Source: DASRJX01 sp035649235 (GTDB taxonomy: Bacteria > Acidobacteriota > Polarisedimenticolia > Gp22-AA2). Taken from it: a DNA stretch of 9,699 nucleotides. Positions 4,808 through 9,699 of the stretch are shown piece after piece; position 1 is the stretch's first letter, and each line of letters opens with the position of its first letter. The position numbers were made by a program, and so were the translations under genes. The DNA lies in contig DASRJX010000257.1 in NCBI GenBank assembly GCA_035649235.1, positions 1 through 9,699 on the forward strand. Reading direction: 5' to 3'. The notes under the pieces were generated by a model. It worked only from the letters and a program-made list of their open reading frames with translations, did no database searches and was not told the DNA's origin.

Positions 4808-7192
4808 ATGAGGCTCGGAGGAGTGTCAGGGCGATCGATCCGGACGCGCCGGATGGCCGCGGGGCTTCTGATGACGCCGGCGCTCTTCCTCCATCTCCTG
4901 GCCCTGGGGGCGTGCGCGCGGAGCTCTGAGGAGGCCGCGACGGGCACGCCGAGGCAGACGGAGGGTCCGGTCGGGAGGAGCGCCTCGGCTCCGGGCGGCG
5001 CCCCCGGGGCGCCGGCAGGCGTCGTCCGCGGGCCCGGAGCGGTGCCGCCGATCCCGCCGCTTCCGAAAGGGGAAGGAGTCCGGCGGATGGAGGCCCGGAT
5101 CGACGGGATCATCCGCAGCCTCGATCCGACCAGGAACATCTTCCTCAACACCGCCCGGGCGGCGCGCTACCAGTCCGACATCGCGTCGGTGTCCGACCCC
5201 GTGGAGAAGATCCGCGGCACGACCTACCTGGCCGACGAGCTCCTGAAGGCCGGCCGGATCGAGGAAGCGATCCGGATCGTCGAGCCGTTCGCGGACCCTG
5301 GCCCCGGACTCGCGGCCGAAGACCCGCCCCGGGTCCAGAGCCGGGAGTTCCTGGGCCTCTGCTACCTGCGCCTCGGGGAGCAGCAGAACTGCATCGTGTC
5401 CCACTCGCTCGAATCCTGCCTCCTGCCGATCCGCGGTAGCGGTGTCCACCGGCGCCAGGACGGATCGAGGCGGGCCATCCGCGAGTACACCCGCGTGCTC
5501 CAGGAGACCCCGGACGATCTCGGCTCGCGCTGGCTCCTCAACCTCGCCTACATGACGGTGGGGGAGTACCCGGACAAGGTCCCGAAGGCGTGGCTCATCC
5601 CTCCCGAGACGTTCCGTTCGGAGCACGACATCGGCCGGTTCCGCGACGTCGCGGATGAATCGGGGCTGAGCCTCGTGGGTCACGCCGGCGGGGCGATCGC
5701 GGAGGATTTCGATGGCGATGGCCTGTTGGACCTCATGGTCTCCTCCATGGGCGTGCGTGACCAGATCCGCTTCTTCGTCAACGCCGGCGACGGCACTTTC
5801 CGCGATCGCACCCGGGAGGCGGGGCTCCTCGGCGAGCTCGGGGGGCTCAACATCATCCACGCCGACTACAACAATGATGGGCATCCGGACGTCTACGTCC
5901 TGCGCGGCGGCTGGATGCAGCAGGGAGGGCGGTTTCCCAACTCGATGCTGCGCAACAACGGCGACGGCACCTTCGACGACGTCACCGAAGAGGCCGGGCT
6001 CCTGACGTTCCATCCGACGCAGACCGGATCCTTCGGGGACTACGACGGCGACGGCTGGATCGACCTCGCGGTCGGCAACGAGTCGATGGCAGACGATCCG
6101 CACCCGAGCGAGTTGTGGCACAACAACGGCGACGGCACGTTCAGCGGCGTGGCGGCGCTCCTCGGAGACACCAACTTCGGCTACGTCAAGGGCGTCGTCT
6201 GGGGGGACTACAACGACGACGGGCGCCCCGACCTCTTCGTCTCGGTGCTGGACGATCCCGACAACCGGCTGTTCCGCAACGACGGGCCGCGCGATCCGAA
6301 ACGCCCGGACGGGAAGGACTGGGTGTTTACCGAGGTCGCCAGGCAGGCGGGGGTGGCGGGGCCGCTGCACAGCTTTCCCGCCTGGTTCTGGGACTACGAC
6401 AACGATGGCCGGCTCGATCTCCTCGCCGTCGGTTTCCAGTACTACGACCTGAGCGACCTGGTGGCGCTGCAGCTGGGACGCCCGGCGCGCACCGAGGTGC
6501 CGCGCCTGTTCCACAACAACGGCGACGGCACGTTCTCGGACGCGACGCGCGCCATGCGCCTCGACCGCGTGGCCCTCGCGATGGGATCCAATTTCGAGGA
6601 CTTCGACGGCGACGGCTGGCTCGACGCCTACTTCGGGACCGGCGAGCCGGGCTTCAGGTCCCTGGTCCCGAACCGGATGTTCCGCAACGACGAGGGGCGG
6701 GGCTTCCAGGACGTCACGTCGTCCGCTGGCGTCGGGCACATCCAGAAGGGGCACGGCGTGGCACCGGCCGACTTCGACAACGACGGCGATATCGACATCT
6801 TCGAGGAGATGGGCGGATGGTACGAGAACGATATCGCCCACAGTGTGCTGTACCGCAACCCGGGGCACGGCCAGCGCTGGGTCACGCTGCGCATCGAGGG
6901 GCGGCGCTCGAACCGCTCGGCCCTCGGCACCCGCATCGCCGTGCGCGTAAAGACGGCGTCCGGCCCGCGCACCATCCACCGGGAGGTGACGAGCGGCGGA
7001 TCGTTCGGCGGCGCCAGCCTGCAACAGGAGATCGGTCTCGGCCAGGCGCTGGCGATCGAGTCGATCACGCTGCGCTGGCCCGCGACCGGAGCGACCCAGG
7101 AGTTCCGCGACGTCGCGCTCGATCGCGTCTACCGCGTCGTCGAGGGGGAGCCGTCGATCACGCCGGTGGCGCTGAAGAAGATCCCGCTCTGA
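4808..7192 (+). CDS. CRTAC1-type FG-GAP/VCBS-repeat lipoprotein with ASPIC/UnbV domain, 794 aa
   Basis: Probable surface or periplasmic lipoprotein. An Arg-rich start and hydrophobic segment (about 16-35) end in the lipobox LGAC with Cys36; the next residues are Ala-Arg, not an Asp that would retain it at the inner membrane. A Gly/Ala/Pro linker (45-90) precedes a helical, TPR-like region (about 92-255) containing a Cys/His cluster: C185, C195, H199, C204, H214. Seven Ca-binding-type loops DxDxDG follow at 300, 353, 411, 467, 529, 598 and 655, with NNGDGTF-type turns between them, as expected for a seven-bladed FG-GAP propeller. The C-terminal 690-782 (SNRSALGTRI, then EVTSGGSFGGASLQQEIGLG) is a clear ASPIC/UnbV domain. 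Family members are abundant in Acidobacteriota, Planctomycetota and Bacteroidota; their biochemical role is unsettled, with adhesion or glycan/ligand binding usually proposed. The start at 4808 has no good ribosome site; ATG 4853 is an alternative that would still leave a hydrophobic segment. Confidence 0.93.
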   Translation: MRLGGVSGRSIRTRRMAAGLLMTPALFLHLLALGACARSSEEAATGTPRQTEGPVGRSASAPGGAPGAPAGVVRGPGAVPPIPPLPKGEGVRRMEARIDGIIRSLDPTRNIFLNTARAARYQSDIASVSDPVEKIRGTTYLADELLKAGRIEEAIRIVEPFADPGPGLAAEDPPRVQSREFLGLCYLRLGEQQNCIVSHSLESCLLPIRGSGVHRRQDGSRRAIREYTRVLQETPDDLGSRWLLNLAYMTVGEYPDKVPKAWLIPPETFRSEHDIGRFRDVADESGLSLVGHAGGAIAEDFDGDGLLDLMVSSMGVRDQIRFFVNAGDGTFRDRTREAGLLGELGGLNIIHADYNNDGHPDVYVLRGGWMQQGGRFPNSMLRNNGDGTFDDVTEEAGLLTFHPTQTGSFGDYDGDGWIDLAVGNESMADDPHPSELWHNNGDGTFSGVAALLGDTNFGYVKGVVWGDYNDDGRPDLFVSVLDDPDNRLFRNDGPRDPKRPDGKDWVFTEVARQAGVAGPLHSFPAWFWDYDNDGRLDLLAVGFQYYDLSDLVALQLGRPARTEVPRLFHNNGDGTFSDATRAMRLDRVALAMGSNFEDFDGDGWLDAYFGTGEPGFRSLVPNRMFRNDEGRGFQDVTSSAGVGHIQKGHGVAPADFDNDGDIDIFEEMGGWYENDIAHSVLYRNPGHGQRWVTLRIEGRRSNRSALGTRIAVRVKTASGPRTIHREVTSGGSFGGASLQQEIGLGQALAIESITLRWPATGATQEFRDVALDRVYRVVEGEPSITPVALKKIPL
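5780..6535 (+). repeat. Four dispersed 21-bp coding repeats encoding NNGDGTF turns
   Basis: Near-identical 21-bp units occur at 5780-5800, 5954-5974, 6122-6142 and 6515-6535 within the propeller region. The last two are identical, the second differs from them by one base, and the first is more diverged (NAGDGTF). They encode the turn before a propeller strand. The DNA identity probably reflects strict codon preference plus repeat duplication, and offers short homology for recombination between blades. Confidence 0.7.
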
Positions 7193-7264
7193 AGCGCGCC
7201 GTGGCGCCGGGCCGCGACGCGATGCGGCGTGGCGACTTGATGAGGGCTGGTGCCGCGCCCCGGC

Positions 7265-7696
7265 TCAGCCCTCCAGTTGCGCGTCCAGCTCCATGGCGAC
7301 GTTCCCTTTCAGCGCGTTGCTGACGGGGCAGCCGTCCTTGGCCTTCTCGGCCGCCTCCTTGAAGGCGGCCGCCGTGACCCCGGGGACCTTGCCGCGCACC
7401 TCGAGGCGCATCTTCGTGATCCGGAAGGCCTCGCCGACCTTCTCCAGCGTCGCCGAGGCGCGCGTCGACACCTTCTCGGCCGGCGTGCCCGCCCGCTCCA
7501 GCCCGGCCGACAGGGCCATGCTGAGGCAGGCCGCGTGCGCCGCGGCGATCAGCTCCTCCGGGTTGGTGCCCGTTCCGTCCTCGAAGCGCGACGCGAACGA
7601 GTACGATCCCTCGAAGATCCCCTTTCCGACCGAGAGCTGTCCTGAACCGTTCTTCAGGCCGCCCTTCCAGACGGCGCTCGAATGACGTGTCGGCAC
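7265..7696 (-). CDS. osmC: OsmC-family peroxiredoxin, 143 aa
   Basis: Full-length OsmC/Ohr-fold protein, a cytoplasmic dimeric enzyme that reduces organic hydroperoxides through a pair of cysteines. Both are present: C57 in AAAHAACLSMAL and C123 in KDGCPVSNAL, with R37 and E48 in the usual activating places (FASRFEDGTGTNPEEL). The sequence pattern (SAVWKGGLKNGSGQLSV at the start, TNPEELIAAAHAACLSMALS) points to the OsmC rather than the Ohr subgroup. The start is a GTG at 7696, supported by AGGAGG 5 nt upstream (7702-7707). The gene lies 30 bp downstream of pepE on the same strand, so the two are probably one transcript. It is convergent with the lipoprotein gene, whose stop is 72 bp away; no clear terminator with a U-run is visible between them. 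Confidence 0.93.
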   Translation of the reverse strand: MPTRHSSAVWKGGLKNGSGQLSVGKGIFEGSYSFASRFEDGTGTNPEELIAAAHAACLSMALSAGLERAGTPAEKVSTRASATLEKVGEAFRITKMRLEVRGKVPGVTAAAFKEAAEKAKDGCPVSNALKGNVAMELDAQLEG

Positions 7697-7726
7697 GGCG
7701 TCCTCCTCTTGTGGATGCGAAGGCAG

Positions 7727-8446
7727 TTAATCACGAACCCGCGGCAGAAGCAAAGGCGTCGGGATCGATCCCGGCAGGCACTCGATCGGCTCGCCGCCGC
7801 GCCGGAAGAGGCGGGCCGCCGAGGGCCCCTGCAGGATGACGTGCAGGTCCTCGCCTTCGACCTCGAGCCAGGTGCCCTCGCGCAGGCCGAGGACCGGCGT
7901 GTCGCTCTCCTCCAGGAATTCGCGCAGTCGCGTCTCGCGCGTCTCCCCCATGTGGCGCGAGGCCGGGTCCGGATCGAGGTAGTGGCAGTTGATCTGGAAC
8001 GGCAGGAGGCCGAGGGCCTCGAAGGAGGCCGGCTGGACGATCGGCATGTCGTTGGTCGTCTTGATCGTCGGCGCCGAGACGACCGTGCCGGCGCTCGCTC
8101 CCATGTACGGCATCCCGCCGAGAACCCGCGAGCGGATCGCATCCAGCAGGTCCGACCGCTGCAGCCGATCGAGCAGCCGGAAGGTGTTGCCTCCGCCCAC
8201 GAAGAGCCCCTCCGCCTCCTCGACGACGAGTCGGCCGGCGGCGCCCTCCACGACGGGCGCCGTCTCGATCCCGAGGTCCTGGAACTTCCTCCGGGCGCGC
8301 TCGAAATAGCCCACCTGATCGGCGAGCGCGAAGGGAACGAACGCGATCCGCCGGAGGCCGCGGAACAACCCGGTGATGGCCGGCAACGCGTGCTCGAGGT
8401 AGCCGCCGCCGAAGTTCGTCGAGTTGCTCAGCAATAGTAGGCGCAT
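7727..8446 (-). CDS. pepE: Dipeptidase E (alpha-aspartyl dipeptidase, peptidase family S51), 239 aa
   Basis: Cytoplasmic serine peptidase expected to hydrolyse dipeptides with an N-terminal aspartate (Asp-Xaa). The catalytic elements known from Salmonella PepE are all recognisable: the nucleophile Ser118 in GASAGTVV, Asp133 in TTNDMPIV and His155 in QINCHYLDPDPASRHMGETR. The glycine-rich FVGGGNTFRLL block (82-92) and the N-terminal MRLLLLSNS strand also fit. Length is close to the roughly 229 aa of enterobacterial PepE, with a short C-terminal extension. The ATG at 8446 was chosen because homology begins exactly there and GGAG lies 9 nt upstream. The frame stays open further upstream, but that part is antisense to the S9 peptidase gene. 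It is transcribed divergently from that gene and followed after 30 bp by osmC, suggesting a small operon. Confidence 0.93.
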   Translation of the reverse strand: MRLLLLSNSTNFGGGYLEHALPAITGLFRGLRRIAFVPFALADQVGYFERARRKFQDLGIETAPVVEGAAGRLVVEEAEGLFVGGGNTFRLLDRLQRSDLLDAIRSRVLGGMPYMGASAGTVVSAPTIKTTNDMPIVQPASFEALGLLPFQINCHYLDPDPASRHMGETRETRLREFLEESDTPVLGLREGTWLEVEGEDLHVILQGPSAARLFRRGGEPIECLPGSIPTPLLLPRVRD

Positions 8447-8471
8447 GGTGTCAGGCTCCGATGGGCGGTCC

Positions 8472-8477
8472 ATTCTA
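8472..8477 (-). promoter_or_regulatory. Candidate -10 element for the pepE-osmC unit
   Basis: On the minus strand TAGAAT (complement of 8472-8477) lies 25 nt before the pepE start codon and matches TATAAT at 5 of 6 positions. The position is good for a short leader containing the GGAG ribosome site. No -35 hexamer close to consensus is visible at the normal spacing, so the call is tentative. Confidence 0.3.
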
Positions 8478-8542
8478 ACCTCGGTGCTCTCGGGCCCGGT
8501 GGGATGGCCCGCCGCCAGGACCCCCACGGACCCCTGGACCCC

Positions 8543-8571
8543 TTGCCCGGGCGGGCGCGTCATAGGAGAAT
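8543..8571 (+). promoter_or_regulatory. Candidate promoter for the S9 peptidase gene
   Basis: TTGCCC (8543-8548) and GAGAAT (8566-8571) are separated by 17 bp, each matching its sigma-70 consensus at 4 of 6 positions, and end 43 nt before the chosen ATG at 8615. It lies in the 168-bp divergent intergenic region shared with pepE. Weak evidence in GC-rich DNA. Confidence 0.25.
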
Positions 8572-8614
8572 GCCGCCCCACTTCCGCCCGTTGAGGCTGC
8601 CGTTCGAGGAGACC

Positions 8615-9699
8615 ATGACCCGATTCCCGGTGCCGTCCGTCCTGCTGCTCCTGCTTCCGATGTTGGTGCCCACTTCCGTGTCCGCCGCTGCCGCCCCCGC
8701 CGCGGCCGTGCCCGCCGCGACCGGCGCCGCCGCGAGGCGGCTCGTGACGCTCGACGACCTGGCCGCCCTGCGCGAGGTGAGCGACCCGCAGATCTCGCCG
8801 GACGGAAACTGGGTCGCCTACGGCGTCGAGACCGTGGACGTGAAGCGCGACCGGCACGACAGCGACCTCTACATGACGTCCTGGGACGGCCGCCGCACCG
8901 TCCGCCTGACCTCGAGCCCGAGGAAGGAGCACACGCCGCGCTTCAGCCCGGACGGGTCCTGGATCGCCTTCCTCTCGAAGCGGGAGTACAAGGACGACAC
9001 CGATCAGCTGTGGCTGATGAGCCGCGAGGGCGGGGAGGCGGAGCGGATCACCGACCTCAAGGGTGGCGTCACCGAGTTCGCCTGGTCGCCCGACGGCCGC
9101 CGAGTCGTCCTGGCGGCGGACGACCCCGATCCCGACGAAGTCGAGGCCGAGAACGAGAATGGTGACGAGCACGGGGAGGCGGCCACGCAGAAGCCGATCG
9201 TCATCGACCGCTACGCGTTCAAGGAGGACGAGGAGGAATACCTGCGCGGCCAGAGGTCGCACCTCTACCTGCTCGACGTGGCCGCGCGCAAGGTGGAGCC
9301 CCTCACCTCGGGGACGTTCGATGAATTGTTCCCCGCCTGGTCGCCAGACGGCAAGCGGCTAGCCTTCGTGACCAAGCGCGGGCCCGATCCCGACCGCAAC
9401 GACAACTGGGACGTCTACGTGATGGACGCGAAGCCGGGCGCCGTGGCGCGGCAGGTCACCACCTTCGACGGCGGCGACGGCGATCCCAACTTTGAGGCCG
9501 GCACTCCGGCGTGGAGCCCGGACGGCTCGACGATCGCCTACCTGCAAGGCGGGCCGCAGAAGCTGATCTACTACGCGGGCTTCCACGTCGCCCTGATCCC
9601 GGCCGCGGGCGGCACGGCGCGGCTCGTGATGCCCGACGTCGATCGCAACATGATGTCGCCCCGCTTCTCCGCCAACGGCGCCGCCCTCTGCTTCCTGAT
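8615..9699 (+). CDS. S9-family peptidase (prolyl-oligopeptidase/DPP4-like), N-terminal 361 aa, cut by right edge
   Basis: The frame is open from ATG 8615 to the window end. It begins with a signal peptide (MTRFPVPSVLLLLLPMLVPTSVSA, then Ala-rich), with likely cleavage after residue 24, so the protein is exported. The VTLDDLAALREVSDPQISPDG segment is typical of secreted S9 peptidases. PD40/WD40-like propeller motifs follow: SPDG at 61, 111, 158, 243 and 301, and SANG at 352. An acidic insert at about 169-190 (DDPDPDEVEAENENGDEHGE) precedes KPIVIDRYAFKEDEEEYL, a block I know from acidobacterial S9 enzymes. The alpha/beta-hydrolase domain with the Ser-Asp-His triad is outside the window, so activity cannot be confirmed. 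GAGGAG at 8606-8611 supports the start; an in-frame ATG at 8570 with AGGAG only 1 nt before it is less likely and would bury the signal peptide behind 15 extra residues. Confidence 0.9.
   Translation, partial: MTRFPVPSVLLLLLPMLVPTSVSAAAAPAAAVPAATGAAARRLVTLDDLAALREVSDPQISPDGNWVAYGVETVDVKRDRHDSDLYMTSWDGRRTVRLTSSPRKEHTPRFSPDGSWIAFLSKREYKDDTDQLWLMSREGGEAERITDLKGGVTEFAWSPDGRRVVLAADDPDPDEVEAENENGDEHGEAATQKPIVIDRYAFKEDEEEYLRGQRSHLYLLDVAARKVEPLTSGTFDELFPAWSPDGKRLAFVTKRGPDPDRNDNWDVYVMDAKPGAVARQVTTFDGGDGDPNFEAGTPAWSPDGSTIAYLQGGPQKLIYYAGFHVALIPAAGGTARLVMPDVDRNMMSPRFSANGAALCFL

Noticed and set aside
3001..5151. 716-codon minus-strand open frame
   Set aside because: Antisense to the membrane-TPR gene and part of the lipoprotein gene. 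Low-complexity Arg/Gly/Asp/Gln composition typical of a high-GC shadow frame, no domain recognisable.
4826..7024. 732-codon minus-strand open frame
   Set aside because: Antisense to the clear CRTAC1-type gene; its V/E/R/P-rich repeats are mirror images of the DxDxDG coding repeats.
7211..7228. GCCGC/GCGGC hairpin between the convergent lipoprotein and osmC genes as a terminator
   Set aside because: Only 5 bp of stem with no T-run on either strand; not distinguishable from background in GC-rich DNA.
8447..9262. Upstream extension of pepE to 511 codons
   Set aside because: The added part is antisense to the S9 peptidase gene and low in complexity; PepE homology starts exactly at the ATG at 8446.

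Overview
The window is GC-rich bacterial chromosome with little non-coding DNA. It carries a CRTAC1-type FG-GAP/ASPIC lipoprotein, an S9-type secreted peptidase and a zinc-ribbon transposase of a kind I associate with soil and sediment Acidobacteriota and neighbouring phyla. That assignment is an inference from gene content; no rRNA or other phylogenetic marker is present.

Layout. Minus strand, 1-1491: the first 94 codons of a GNAT acetyltransferase, cut by the window edge, preceded by a complete trans-sulfuration-type PLP enzyme (cystathionine gamma-synthase / gamma-lyase family). Then 1520-2957: an apparently complete insertion sequence of about 1.44 kb with 28-bp imperfect terminal inverted repeats (25/28 matching) and one intact 386-aa zinc-ribbon DDE transposase. 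It lies in what was a divergent intergenic region of roughly 137 bp, and its end is only 28 bp from the PLP-enzyme start codon. Plus strand, 3067-7192: an uncharacterised polytopic membrane protein with a C-terminal TPR-like domain, then a large lipoprotein with a helical N-terminal domain, seven calcium-loop (DxDxDG) motifs that fit a seven-bladed propeller, and a C-terminal ASPIC/UnbV domain. Minus strand, 7265-8446: a probable two-gene unit, dipeptidase E (pepE-like) followed 30 bp later by an OsmC-family peroxiredoxin. Plus strand, 8615 to the right edge: the signal peptide and beta-propeller of an S9-family peptidase whose catalytic domain is beyond the window.

How they fit together. The PLP enzyme serves sulfur amino-acid metabolism. 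OsmC serves organic hydroperoxide detoxification. PepE and the S9 enzyme are peptide-degrading, one cytoplasmic and one exported. The membrane-TPR protein and the propeller lipoprotein are the least understood pair. They are co-directional with 118 bp between them, and both combine helical-repeat segments with envelope localisation, but no joint function can be read from the sequence. I see no CRISPR array, tRNA, rRNA, phage gene or defence cassette. The points most worth a second look are the insertion sequence placed against the PLP-enzyme gene and the uncharacterised membrane/lipoprotein pair.
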